DNA of 58,288 nt from the NCBI GenBank assembly GCA_017577365.1, contig PKRJ01000021.1, positions 1-58,288 on the forward strand, read 5' to 3'. Source of the DNA: Gammaproteobacteria bacterium (GTDB lineage: Bacteria; Pseudomonadota; Gammaproteobacteria; Steroidobacterales; Rariloculaceae). Below, one piece after another: positions 17,871 to 26,031 of this stretch. The position numbers and the translations under genes were made by a program. Below the pieces are notes generated by a model. The model was not told the DNA's origin. It ran no database searches and saw only the letters and a program-made list of their open reading frames with translations. The stretch's first letter is position 1. Each line of letters opens with the position of its first letter.

Positions 17871-19631
17871 TCAATCGCCGAGCGCAACCCCTTCGCGGCG
17901 CGGATCCGCGCCGCCGTAGAGCTTGCGCCCCGCTTCGCCGTGCTCGACCACGATCGCGTGCAGCCCGCTGTTCAGCGTCCTGGGCACGACGCGATGCCCG
18001 AGCGCCTCGAGCGCGGCCGCGTGCTCGACGACCGGCGTGCCCTGCTCGAGCTCGATCGGCCCGTGCTGCGCGACGAAGTGCGGCGCGGAAATCGCGTCCT
18101 GCACGTTCATGCCGAGATCGACGATGTTCACGAGCGCCTGCGAGACGTAGTTGATGATCCGCGTGCCGCCCGGCGAGCCGATCGCGATCTCGAGTCGGCC
18201 TTCGCGATCGAGCACGAATGTCGGCGCCATGCTGCTCAACGGCCGTTTCCCCGGCTCGACGCGATTCGCGACGGGACGGCCGAAGCGCTCGGGCTCGTAC
18301 GAGAAATCCGTGAGCTGATTGTTCAGCAGGAAGCCGCCGACCATCAGCGTGCTGCCGAACGTGCTCTGCACGCTCGTCGTCATCGTGACCGCGTCGCCTT
18401 GCGCGTCGACGATCGAGAAATGGCTCGTCGAGACCATCGTCTGCGGCAGGCTCGGCGCGTAACGCCTTGCCGCGGCCGGGCTCGGAATGCCGGCCTCGAC
18501 GCGGCGCATCGCGCGCTCGGGATCGATCAGCGACGCGCGGCGCTCGAGATATTTCGGATCGAGCAGCGCCTCGACCGGAACGTCGACGAAATCCGGATCG
18601 CCGAGATACTGCGCGCGGTCGGCGAACGCGAGCCGCGCGGCCTCGGCGACGAGGTGGATCGTTTTCGGCGGATCGTCCGCGGTCGCGGCGACGTCGAAGT
18701 GCGCAAGAATCCCTAGGATCTGTTGCACCGTGACGCCGCCCGAGGACGGCGGCCGAGGCCCGCAGACGCGCCGCTCGCGATACGGCGTGCAGAGCGGCTC
18801 GCCGCGGTGCGCCTCGTAACGCTCGAGATCCTCGAGCGTAAGCCTTCCCGCGCGCAGCGGGTTGTCGCGCACGGCGCGAACGATCGCCTCGGCGAGCGAA
18901 CCGATGTACATCGCGTCCGCGCCCTGCTCGGCGATCGCTCTCAGCGTCGCCGCGTACTCCGGGTTCACGAGGCGGTATCCGGTCGGGTGCGGCTCGCCGT
19001 TCTCGTCGTAGTAGTGCGCCCGAAACTCGGGAGCCGTCTCGAACCGCTTGAACTGGTCGAGCAGGAAGTAAAGCCGCGGCGAGATCTCGAAGCCTTCCTC
19101 GGCGAGGCGGATCGCGGGCGCAAACAGCGCGGCCCACGGCAACCGGCCGTGCTCGCGGTGCGCGAGCTCGAGCATCCGCATCACGCCGGGGACGCCGACG
19201 GCGAGGCCTCCGAACGCGGATTCGGCAAAACCCATCGGGTTGCCGTTCTCGTCGAGGAACATATCCGGCGTCGCCGCGGCCGGTGCCGTCTCGCGCCCTT
19301 CGTACGCGACGATCTCGGCGGTCTCGCCCGGCTCGTCGGGCGCATCGAGATACAGCATGAAGGCGCCGCCGCCGATGCCGGACGATTGCGGCTCGACGAG
19401 CGACAACACCGCCTGCACGGCGATCGCGGCATCGACCGCGCTGCCGCCGGCTTCAAGGATCTCGTAGCCGGCACGCGCGGCATGCGGATTCGCGGCGACG
19501 ACCATGAAGCGCTGCGCGACCGCCGGCTCGTCGGACCGCGCGGGCGCGACGTGCCCGAGAAGCGCCGCGAGCGCGGCAGCCGCGATCAGTGCCGGCAAAC
19601 GCCCACCGCGGAATCCGTATCCGTCCGTCAT
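17871..19631 (-). CDS. ggt: Gamma-glutamyltransferase proenzyme
   Basis: Periplasmic enzyme that hydrolyses glutathione and other gamma-glutamyl compounds or transfers the glutamyl group. The 586-residue precursor has a signal peptide (hydrophobic residues 11-27, likely cut near APARS). It self-cleaves before the nucleophilic Thr402 (in MVSTSHFSIVD), giving large and small subunits. Other family marks are SSGIGGGAFMLYLD, GLAVGVPGVMRMLE, RPPSSGGVTVQQIL and KRPLSSMAPTFVLD. ATG at 19631. The downstream coaD is unrelated in function; I see no glutathione-uptake genes nearby. Confidence 0.94.
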   Translation of the reverse strand: MTDGYGFRGGRLPALIAAAALAALLGHVAPARSDEPAVAQRFMVVAANPHAARAGYEILEAGGSAVDAAIAVQAVLSLVEPQSSGIGGGAFMLYLDAPDEPGETAEIVAYEGRETAPAAATPDMFLDENGNPMGFAESAFGGLAVGVPGVMRMLELAHREHGRLPWAALFAPAIRLAEEGFEISPRLYFLLDQFKRFETAPEFRAHYYDENGEPHPTGYRLVNPEYAATLRAIAEQGADAMYIGSLAEAIVRAVRDNPLRAGRLTLEDLERYEAHRGEPLCTPYRERRVCGPRPPSSGGVTVQQILGILAHFDVAATADDPPKTIHLVAEAARLAFADRAQYLGDPDFVDVPVEALLDPKYLERRASLIDPERAMRRVEAGIPSPAAARRYAPSLPQTMVSTSHFSIVDAQGDAVTMTTSVQSTFGSTLMVGGFLLNNQLTDFSYEPERFGRPVANRVEPGKRPLSSMAPTFVLDREGRLEIAIGSPGGTRIINYVSQALVNIVDLGMNVQDAISAPHFVAQHGPIELEQGTPVVEHAAALEALGHRVVPRTLNSGLHAIVVEHGEAGRKLYGGADPRREGVALGD

Positions 19632-19658
19632 TCGGTCGCTCCCTGATTCGGGCCGCCG

Positions 19659-20144
19659 TCAGCCGCGGCCCAGCTTCGCGGCCAGCCGCGCGGCGACGTA
19701 CGGATGCACGAACGGCGTGACGTCGCCGCCGTACTCGGCGATCTCGCGCACCAGGCTCGACGAGATGAACGTGAAGTGCTCGGTCGGCGTCAGGAACACA
19801 GTCTCCACGTTATCGGTCAGCCGCCGGTTCATCGTCGCGAGCTGGAACTCGTACTCGAAATCCGAGACCGCGCGTAAGCCGCGGATGATCACGCCGAGAT
19901 CGTGCTCGCGCGCGAACTCGACGGTGAGGCCGGTATAGCCCATGACCTTCACCGTCGGCATGTCCTTCAGCACCTCGGCCGCGAGCTCGACGCGTTCCTC
20001 GAGGGTGAAGAGCGGCGCCTTCCGCGGGCTCGCCGCGATCGCGACGACGACCGGATCGAACAGCCTCACCGCGCGCCGCAGCAAGTCCTCGTGGCCCCTC
20101 GTGATCGGGTCGAAGGTGCCGGGATACATCGCGCCGACCTTCAT
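19659..20144 (-). CDS. coaD: Phosphopantetheine adenylyltransferase
   Basis: Penultimate enzyme of coenzyme A synthesis, transferring AMP from ATP to 4'-phosphopantetheine. The 161-residue hexamer-forming protein shows the nucleotidyltransferase start MKVGAMYPGTFDPITRGHED (T/HxGH at 15-18) and the ISSSLVRE motif near residue 128. ATG at 20144. It follows rsmD on the same strand, a common pairing, with about 96 bases between them. Another CoA gene, coaBC, lies 6 kb away in the same window. Confidence 0.96.
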   Translation of the reverse strand: MKVGAMYPGTFDPITRGHEDLLRRAVRLFDPVVVAIAASPRKAPLFTLEERVELAAEVLKDMPTVKVMGYTGLTVEFAREHDLGVIIRGLRAVSDFEYEFQLATMNRRLTDNVETVFLTPTEHFTFISSSLVREIAEYGGDVTPFVHPYVAARLAAKLGRG

Positions 20145-20240
20145 AGTGCCGCGTCCCGTGAATCGATCTCGGGCTCATTGTACCCGCGCCTCGGTCGAGC
20201 CGCCGGGCACGGCGCCTCGGCCGGCCGCGCACGGAATCGC

Positions 20241-20798
20241 TCAGCCGGCTTCGCGCAGCAGCCCGAACTCGATCCCGCCGGCCTTCGAACGTTTCCACCA
20301 GTCGCGGCCGGGCGGAGGCTCGGGCAACCCGGCTGGCAGCGGACGCTCGACGTAGGCCACGGCGCCGGGCGCGAGGCACGGATCGAGCGCGCCGAGCACG
20401 GGCTCGATCGGATCGCGATACGGCGGATCGACGAACGCGATATCGAACGGCCCGGGCGAACGCGCGAGGAAACGATGCGCATCGTCGCGCACGACGTGAC
20501 CGCGCGCGCCGAGTGTCTCGACGTGCTCGGCGAGCACCCGCGCGAGCACCGGGTCGCGCTCGACGAGCCAGGCTGCGGCCGCGCCGCGCGACAACGCTTC
20601 GAGCCCGAGGCAGCCCGTGCCGGCGAAAAGGTCGACGCAGCACGCGCCTTGCACGATCGGCGCGAGCCAGTTGAAAACCGTCTCGCGGACGCGGTCGGGG
20701 GTCGGACGCAGGCCCGGGCGGCTCGGGAAGCGTAAACGCCGCCCGCGCCACTCGCCGCCGATGATCCGCACGGTGCCCGGCGCTCTTCGCTCGCTCAT
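20241..20798 (-). CDS. rsmD: 16S rRNA (guanine966-N2)-methyltransferase
   Basis: Methylates G966 of 16S rRNA during 30S assembly, using S-adenosylmethionine. The 185-residue product begins MSERRAPGTVRIIGGEWRGR and contains RPTPDRVRETVFNWL, the SAM motif DLFAGTGCLGLEALSRG (56-72) and the catalytic DPPY (124-127). I chose the ATG at 20798; the frame stays open to 20900, but that extension would overlap the promoter region of the divergent ftsY. Divergence from ftsY is the standard gammaproteobacterial arrangement. Confidence 0.94.
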   Translation of the reverse strand: MSERRAPGTVRIIGGEWRGRRLRFPSRPGLRPTPDRVRETVFNWLAPIVQGACCVDLFAGTGCLGLEALSRGAAAAWLVERDPVLARVLAEHVETLGARGHVVRDDAHRFLARSPGPFDIAFVDPPYRDPIEPVLGALDPCLAPGAVAYVERPLPAGLPEPPPGRDWWKRSKAGGIEFGLLREAG

Positions 20799-20848
20799 CT
20801 CGTTCTGCGCTTCTTCTATGCCGCGGCGCGACGGGTGGGTAAAAAGAC

Positions 20849-20877
20849 ATCCCATTGTGCAGGGGCGGCCGTATAAT
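20849..20877 (+). promoter_or_regulatory. Candidate promoter of ftsY-ftsE-ftsX
   Basis: A consensus -10 box TATAAT at 20872-20877 lies 43 bases before the ftsY GTG. The hexamer 17 bases upstream (ATCCCA) is a weak -35. No other promoter-like sequence is visible in the rsmD-ftsY gap. Confidence 0.4.
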
Positions 20878-20920
20878 TTCGCGGACTTTCCCCGCTTCAC
20901 CTCCCGCGCCGAGACTCATC

Positions 20921-21847
20921 GTGGCCGACTCCAACGCTCGGAAGGGCAACGGCTTCTTCGCGAAGCTCAAGGAACGACTGACCAAGAGCCGCTCCTGGTT
21001 GACCGGCAGCCTGTTCGGGCGTGCGATCGACGACGAAACGCTCGAGGAGTTCGAAGAACGGCTGCTGACCGCCGACGTCGGCGTCGAGGTCACGAGCTGG
21101 CTCGTCGAGCGGCTGCGCAAGGTCAAGGGCGGCTCGGCCGAGGCGGGCACCGAGGCGCTGCGCACCGCGCTGCTCGAATTGCTCCGACCGGTGCAGGTGC
21201 CGCTCGAGATCGACCCGTCGCGCAAGCCCTTCGTGATTCTCGTCGTCGGCGTGAACGGCACGGGCAAGACGACGACGATCGGCAAGCTCGGCCATCGGCT
21301 CCGCGCCGAGGGTCGTTCCGTGCTCTTCGCGGCCGGCGACACGTTCCGCGCCGCGGCCGTCGAGCAGCTTCAGGAGTGGGGGCGGCGGACGAGCATCGGC
21401 GTGGTCTCGCAGGCGCCCGGCGCCGATCCCGCGGCCGTCGTCCACGACGCGCTCGCCGCGGCGAAAGCCCGGGGGATCGACGTCGTCATCGCCGACACCG
21501 CGGGACGGCTCCATACGTCCAAGGGGCTCATGGACGAGCTCGAGAAGATCCGCCGCGTCGTCGCGCGTTTCGATCCGAGCGCGCCGCACGAGGTACTGCT
21601 CACCGTCGACGCGAGCCAGGGCCAGAATGCGCTCGCGCAGGCGACCGAGTTCCACGAGCGGCTCGGCGTGACCGGCCTCGCGATCACGAAGCTCGACGGC
21701 ACGGCGAAGGGCGGCGTCGTGCTCGCGATCGCGAAGAAGCTCCGCGTGCCGATTCGGTTCGTCGCGGTCGGGGAAGGCGTCGACGATCTCGCCGTCTTCG
21801 ACGCCGAGCAGTTCATCGGCGCGCTGATCGGGGAGCGCGCGGCTTGA
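20921..21847 (+). CDS. ftsY: Signal recognition particle receptor FtsY
   Basis: SRP receptor GTPase that docks ribosome-SRP complexes at the inner membrane. From the GTG at 20921 the protein is 308 residues. It has a short charged N-terminus rather than the long acidic A domain of E. coli FtsY, then the N domain (DETLEEFEERLLTADVGVEV) and the G domain with GVNGTGKTTT (about 110-119), DTAGR (192-196), TKLDGTAKGG and the C-terminal FVAVGEGVDDL. The GTG start is inferred because the upstream frame is not family-like. Its TGA overlaps the ftsE start codon (TTGA), so the two are translationally coupled. Confidence 0.94.
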   Translation: MADSNARKGNGFFAKLKERLTKSRSWLTGSLFGRAIDDETLEEFEERLLTADVGVEVTSWLVERLRKVKGGSAEAGTEALRTALLELLRPVQVPLEIDPSRKPFVILVVGVNGTGKTTTIGKLGHRLRAEGRSVLFAAGDTFRAAAVEQLQEWGRRTSIGVVSQAPGADPAAVVHDALAAAKARGIDVVIADTAGRLHTSKGLMDELEKIRRVVARFDPSAPHEVLLTVDASQGQNALAQATEFHERLGVTGLAITKLDGTAKGGVVLAIAKKLRVPIRFVAVGEGVDDLAVFDAEQFIGALIGERAA

Positions 21848-22524
21848 TCCGCTTCGAGAACGTCTCGAAACGCTATCCCGGCGGCCGCGAGGCGCTTCGC
21901 GGCGTGAGCTTTCACTTGGAGCGGGGCGAGATGGCCTTCCTGACCGGGCCGTCGGGCGCGGGAAAGAGCACGCTGCTCAAGCTCGTCACGCTGATCGAGA
22001 AGCCGACGCGCGGCACGGTCATCGTCAACGGCCAGAACACGTCGCGCCTCTCCCGGCGCGCGATCCCGCGCTTCCGCCAGCGCATCGGCGTCGTCTTCCA
22101 GGACCACAAGCTGCTCTACGACCGCTCGGTCTTCGACAACGTCGCGCTGCCGCTCGTGATCCTGGGCCTCGGCCCGCGCGAGATCGAACGGCGCGTGCGC
22201 GCCGCGCTCGATCTGGTCGGCCTCCTCGGCCACGAGCGCGACGCGCCGATCACGCTCTCGACCGGCGAGCAGCAGCGCGTCGGCATCGCGCGGGCCGTCG
22301 CGAGCCGCCCGGACATCCTCGTCGCCGACGAGCCGACCGGCAATCTCGACCCCGAGCTGTCGCTCGAGATCATGCGGCTGTTCGAGCGCTTCAACGAGGT
22401 CGGCGTGACGCTCCTCATCGCGACGCACGATCTCGATCTGATCGAACGCTTCGACAAGCGGCGGCTGCGCCTCGTCGACGGGTTGATCGAATCCGATACC
22501 GCCGCTCCCGGCCGCGCGGCATGA
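21844..22524 (+). CDS. ftsE: Cell division ATP-binding protein FtsE
   Basis: ATPase of the FtsEX complex, which couples the cytokinetic ring to activation of periplasmic wall hydrolases. The 226-residue protein starts at a TTG overlapping the ftsY stop (TTGA at 21844-21847) and reads LIRFENVSKRYPGGREALRG. Motifs are Walker A GPSGAGKST (35-43), Q-loop VVFQDHKLLYDRSVFDN (the FtsE-typical DHKLL), signature LSTGEQQRVGIARA and Walker B ILVADEPTGNLDP. The signature reads LSTGE rather than LSGGE, a minor variation. It overlaps ftsX by ATGA. Confidence 0.95.
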   Translation: MIRFENVSKRYPGGREALRGVSFHLERGEMAFLTGPSGAGKSTLLKLVTLIEKPTRGTVIVNGQNTSRLSRRAIPRFRQRIGVVFQDHKLLYDRSVFDNVALPLVILGLGPREIERRVRAALDLVGLLGHERDAPITLSTGEQQRVGIARAVASRPDILVADEPTGNLDPELSLEIMRLFERFNEVGVTLLIATHDLDLIERFDKRRLRLVDGLIESDTAAPGRAA

Positions 22525-23441
22525 CTCGCAGCCTTCGCCGCTATCTATCGCTGCATGCGCAGAGCTTCGCGAGCGCCGCCGCGAGCCTCGCTCGCCAACC
22601 CATCGCGACACTGATGACCGCGCTCGTGATCGCGATCGCGCTCGCGCTGCCCGCGGGGCTTCGCGTCCTCGTCGGGAACGCGTCGTCGATCGTCGGAAGC
22701 TGGGACACCGCGGTCGACTTCAGCGCCTATCTCGCCGCGGCCGTCGCGCCCGAGCGCGCGCGGGAGATCGCCGAAGACATCCGGCGGCGGGCCGACGTCG
22801 AGGCCGTCCGGCTCGTGACGCCGGACGAGGCGCTTGCCGATTTCCGCGCGCGATCCGGCTTCGGCGAGGCCCTCGACGCGCTCGGCGAGAACCCGCTGCC
22901 GTACACGCTGGTCGTGCGGCCCGCGAGCGGCGCCGCGGGTGACGTCGAGGGAATCGCCGCGGCGCTCCGCGAGATCGACGAGGTCGAGCTCGTGCAACTC
23001 GATACCGAATGGGTCGAGCGGCTGCGGGCGCTGCTCGGGCTCGCGGCGCGGGTCCTCGACGTGATCACGGCCTTGCTCGCCGTCGGCGTCGCGCTCGTCG
23101 TGGGCAACACGATCCGCCTCGAGATCCTGAACCGCGCCGCGGAGATCGAGGTCATCAAGCTCGTCGGCGGCACGGACGCGTTCATACGCCGGCCGTTCCT
23201 CTACCTCGGCCTCTTCTACGGATTCGCCGGCGCCGTCGGTGCCGCCGTGCTGATCGCCGTGGTGCTCGAGCTCCTCGCCGAGCCGACGGCGGCGGTCGCG
23301 GCCCTGTACGGCAGCGATTTCCGGCTCGCGGGCCTCTCGGCGGGGGACGCTGCGGTCCTGTTCGCAGGCGGCGCGCTGCTCGGCTTGGCCGGCGCCGCCC
23401 TCGCCACCGCCCGGCATCTCCGCGCGATCGAGCCCCGATAG
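22521..23441 (+). CDS. ftsX: Cell division permease FtsX
   Basis: Membrane partner of FtsE. It is 306 residues with a cytoplasmic N-tail, a first transmembrane helix (ATLMTALVIAIALALPAG), a periplasmic loop (about residues 55-165, containing the PLPYTLVV segment) and three C-terminal helices (VLDVITALLAVGVALVVGN; LYLGLFYGFAGAVGAAVLIA; AAVLFAGGALLGLAGAALAT). The conserved NRAAEIEVIKLVGGTDAFIRRPFLYLG stretch marks true FtsX. It starts inside the ftsE stop (ATGA) and ends about 190 bases before rpoH, the usual order. Confidence 0.94.
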   Translation: MTRSLRRYLSLHAQSFASAAASLARQPIATLMTALVIAIALALPAGLRVLVGNASSIVGSWDTAVDFSAYLAAAVAPERAREIAEDIRRRADVEAVRLVTPDEALADFRARSGFGEALDALGENPLPYTLVVRPASGAAGDVEGIAAALREIDEVELVQLDTEWVERLRALLGLAARVLDVITALLAVGVALVVGNTIRLEILNRAAEIEVIKLVGGTDAFIRRPFLYLGLFYGFAGAVGAAVLIAVVLELLAEPTAAVAALYGSDFRLAGLSAGDAAVLFAGGALLGLAGAALATARHLRAIEPR

Positions 23442-23579
23442 CCGGGTACCCGCCGCCCTGCGGCCGAGCCCGAAACTGCGGTCGGCCCCTTTTCGGAATG
23501 CCGAACTGACGGATCTTGGCCCCGCGAGCGCAGTCTTAGCCTTGTGGAGGCCGTCGAGCCGATGAAACGTGAAGCCGGT

Positions 23580-23606
23580 TTAGCACTCTAAGGGGCAGAG
23601 TGCTAA
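23580..23606 (+). promoter_or_regulatory. CIRCE element (HrcA operator) in front of rpoH
   Basis: A perfect inverted repeat TTAGCACTC-N9-GAGTGCTAA (arms 23580-23588 and 23598-23606, spacer TAAGGGGCA), identical to the CIRCE consensus bound by the heat-shock repressor HrcA. It ends 27 bases before the rpoH ATG. A possible promoter overlaps it: TTAGCA (23580-23585), 18 bases, then TAATAT (23604-23609), which would place the operator across the -35 to -10 region. Binding by HrcA is inferred from the sequence match; hrcA itself is not in the window. Confidence 0.92.
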
Positions 23607-23633
23607 TATCGCCCGCCAGATGGGAGGAGGACC

Positions 23634-24494
23634 ATGACGACTGCGGTAGCGCTTAGACACAGCGACACCATGCTGGTCGGTCCGATCGGCAGCCTGGACC
23701 ACTACATCCAGGCCGTCAATGCCGTGCCGATGCTGAGCGCCGAGGAAGAGCGGGAGCTGGCCACCCGGCTGCGCGAGCACAACGACCTCGACGCGGCTCG
23801 CAAGCTCGTCCTGTCCCACCTGCGCTTCGTCGTGCACATCGCTCGCGGCTATGTCGGCTACGGTTTGCCGCTCGGCGACCTGATCCAGGAAGGCAACGTC
23901 GGTCTGATGAAGGCGGTCCGGCGTTTCGATCCGCGCGTCGGCGTGCGGCTCGTGTCGTTCGCGGTGCACTGGATCCGCGCGGAAATCCACGAGTTCGTGC
24001 TGCGCAACTGGCGGCTGGTCAAGGTCGCGACGACGAAATCGCAGCGGAAGCTCTTCTTCAATCTGCGCAAGGCGAAGAAGCACCTCGGCTGGCTCTCGAA
24101 AGACGAGACCGAAGCCGTGGCCCGCGACCTCGGCGTCACGCCGCGCGAGGTGACGGAGATGGAGCAGCGCCTCGCGGGTCAGGACCTCTCGCTCGACCCG
24201 GACCCGACGGACGAGGAGAGCTATGCCCCGGTCGCGTACTTGCCGGCGCCGAACGCCGATCCGGCCGACGTCATCGAGCAGGACGACTGGAGCACGAACG
24301 CGCACGACGCGCTCGGCGAAGCGCTCGAGAAGCTCGACCCCCGCAGCCGCGACATCCTCGTGCGGCGGTGGCTGAGCGACAAGAAGGCGACGCTGCAGGA
24401 GCTCGCAGCCGAGTACAACGTCTCGGCGGAGCGCATCCGGCAGATCGAGGCCAACGCGATCGGCAAGCTCAAGACGATGATGGCGGCCGCCTGA
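23634..24494 (+). CDS. rpoH: RNA polymerase heat-shock sigma factor RpoH (sigma-32)
   Basis: Directs RNA polymerase to heat-shock promoters. The 286-residue protein has region 2 (LDHYIQAVNAVPMLSAEEER; LVLSHLRFVVHIARGY; GDLIQEGNVGLMKAVRRFDP), the sigma-32-specific RpoH box QRKLFFNLRK (137-146) and region 4 (LQELAAEYNVSAERIRQIEA). A strong ribosome-binding site (GGGAGGAGG, 23622-23630) precedes the ATG. The leader from the putative start site is only about 20-30 nt, too short for the long RNA thermosensor of E. coli rpoH. A consensus CIRCE operator sits directly upstream, suggesting transcriptional control by HrcA. A strong hairpin follows the gene. Confidence 0.97.
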   Translation: MTTAVALRHSDTMLVGPIGSLDHYIQAVNAVPMLSAEEERELATRLREHNDLDAARKLVLSHLRFVVHIARGYVGYGLPLGDLIQEGNVGLMKAVRRFDPRVGVRLVSFAVHWIRAEIHEFVLRNWRLVKVATTKSQRKLFFNLRKAKKHLGWLSKDETEAVARDLGVTPREVTEMEQRLAGQDLSLDPDPTDEESYAPVAYLPAPNADPADVIEQDDWSTNAHDALGEALEKLDPRSRDILVRRWLSDKKATLQELAAEYNVSAERIRQIEANAIGKLKTMMAAA

Positions 24495-24511
24495 CCGGCG
24501 CCCCAATCGGC

Positions 24512-24555
24512 AGAGCAAAGGGCGGCCGCGGTGACCCCGCGGCCGCCCTTGCTCT
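24512..24555. terminator. Bidirectional hairpin between rpoH and the OmpA-like gene
   Basis: A long near-perfect inverted repeat: AGAGCAAAGGGCGGCCGCGG (24512-24531) against CCGCGGCCGCCCTTGCTCT (24537-24555), with one bulged base and a five-base loop. It lies between two convergent genes, and its outer AGAGCAA/TTGCTCT flanks provide short T-containing tails on both strands, fitting a shared terminator. The T-run is short, so efficiency is uncertain. Confidence 0.7.
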
Positions 24556-24567
24556 TTCTCCGCCGGC

Positions 24568-25245
24568 TCAGCTCAGCGTCAGCGGGACGATCGTCAGCTC
24601 GACGCGTCGGTTCTGCTGCCGGCCTTCCGGCGTATCGTTCGACGCGATCGGGCGCGACTCGCCGACGCCGACCTCGATGATTCGATCGGCACGCACGCCG
24701 CGCGTGCGCAGATAAGCCGCAACCGACGCGGCGCGCCGCTCCGACAACCGCTGGTTGTATTCCTCGCTGCCGGTGCTGTCGGTATGACCGGCGACCTCGA
24801 TCACCGTTTGATTGAACTCGTTCAGCACGAGCGCGACCGAGTTCAGGACGTCGTAGAAGCTCGCGCTCAAGTCCGCGCTATCCGTCGCGAACGTGATGTT
24901 GCCCGGCATGTTCAGCGTGATGTTGTCGCCGATTCGCGTCACGCTCACGCCCGTGCGCTCGAGCTCCTGCCGGAGGCGCGCCTCCTGACGGTCCATGTAC
25001 GACCCGACCGCGGCGCCCGCGAGCGCGCCGAGACCGGCGCCGACGAGCGCACGCTTCTTCCGTTCCATGGAGTTGTCGCCGGTGATCAAGCCAGCCGCAG
25101 CGCCCGCCGCCGCACCGATCCAAGCCTGTCGCTGCGCGCGGGCCGCTCGCTCTTCACGCGTATACGGATCGATCGTCGTGCAGGCCGACGCGACCAGGGA
25201 CGCGCCGCAGATGAGCAAGGTGACACGGCGAAAAGCAGTCCTCAT
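24568..25245 (-). CDS. OmpA-family lipoprotein with glycine-zipper segment (YiaD-like)
   Basis: A 225-residue outer-membrane lipoprotein: signal peptide with lipobox-like VASAC (Cys22), a glycine/alanine-rich zipper region (AWIGAAAGAAAGLITG; ALVGAGLGALAGAAVGSYMD) and a C-terminal OmpA peptidoglycan-binding domain (about 110-222) with TVIEVAGHTDSTGS, YNQRLSERRAASVAAYL and NRRVELTI. The family anchors the outer membrane to the cell wall. ATG at 25245. It converges with rpoH across a shared hairpin and is divergent from the Nudix gene. The nearest described relative is YiaD of E. coli. Confidence 0.9.
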   Translation of the reverse strand: MRTAFRRVTLLICGASLVASACTTIDPYTREERAARAQRQAWIGAAAGAAAGLITGDNSMERKKRALVGAGLGALAGAAVGSYMDRQEARLRQELERTGVSVTRIGDNITLNMPGNITFATDSADLSASFYDVLNSVALVLNEFNQTVIEVAGHTDSTGSEEYNQRLSERRAASVAAYLRTRGVRADRIIEVGVGESRPIASNDTPEGRQQNRRVELTIVPLTLS

Positions 25246-25386
25246 ACAGATCCTCCTGTCGTGACGGACCCGAGCATATTGCCCGTCCTTGGCTGAATGA
25301 AACGTGACCGAGGCCGAAATACGCTACGCTTGCACCGGCACGCATCGGCAAGGATACGGACCGCGGGAGCGCCAAGGAAGCCGAGT

Positions 25387-26016
25387 ATGGAGAACCGAAG
25401 GAATCCGTGGACGACGCTGTCGTCCCGGACCGTCTACGACAATCCCTGGATCAGGGTCGAAGAGCACGACGTCGTGAATCCGAACGGCGGGCGCAACCGG
25501 TACGGCAAGGTCTGCTTCAAGAACCGCGCCGTCGCGATCATCGCGCTCGACGCGGACGACAACGTCTATCTCGTCGGACAGCACCGTTACACCCTCGGCG
25601 AGTTCTCGTGGGAATTGCCGATGGGCGGCGCGCCGCTCGACGAGGACCCTCTCGACGCCGCCGTGCGGGAGCTCAAGGAGGAGACGGGATTGTCCGCGAG
25701 ACATTGGCGAGAGCTGATGAAATTGCACACGTCGAACTCGGTAACCGACGAGGTCGGCTTCGTCTACGTCGCCGAGGACCTGACGGTCGGCGAGCAATGC
25801 CCCGAGGAGACCGAGGCGCTGACCGTGAAGGCGCTGCCGTTCGCCGAGGCGTGCCGCTGGGCCCTCGATGGCCGGATCACCGACGCGATCTCGGTCGCGG
25901 GTCTGCTGCGGCTCGCCGCCGAGCGCGGGCTCGCGGCAGAGCAACGCAGCGTCAAAGGTACCGCCGCGCGGCCGACCGCGGCCCCGGGCCGCGGAAAGCG
26001 CCGCCGCGCTTCGTGA
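25387..26016 (+). CDS. Nudix hydrolase, ADP-ribose pyrophosphatase-like
   Basis: A 209-residue hydrolase of nucleoside diphosphate derivatives. The Nudix box is complete: Gx5Ex7REUxEExGU spans residues 80-102 (G80, E86, R94-E95, E98-E99, G101). The preceding region (YDNPWIRVEEHDVVNP; VAIIALDADDNVYLVGQHR; SWELPMGGA) fits the ADP-ribose/ADP-sugar pyrophosphatase group. I chose the ATG at 25387, where the family sequence starts. The last 25 residues are basic and proline-rich, and probably disordered. The response regulator begins 16 bases after the stop, so the two may be co-transcribed. The exact substrate cannot be read from the sequence. Confidence 0.88.
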   Translation: MENRRNPWTTLSSRTVYDNPWIRVEEHDVVNPNGGRNRYGKVCFKNRAVAIIALDADDNVYLVGQHRYTLGEFSWELPMGGAPLDEDPLDAAVRELKEETGLSARHWRELMKLHTSNSVTDEVGFVYVAEDLTVGEQCPEETEALTVKALPFAEACRWALDGRITDAISVAGLLRLAAERGLAAEQRSVKGTAARPTAAPGRGKRRRAS

Positions 26017-26031
26017 GACGAGAGGAGAGCC

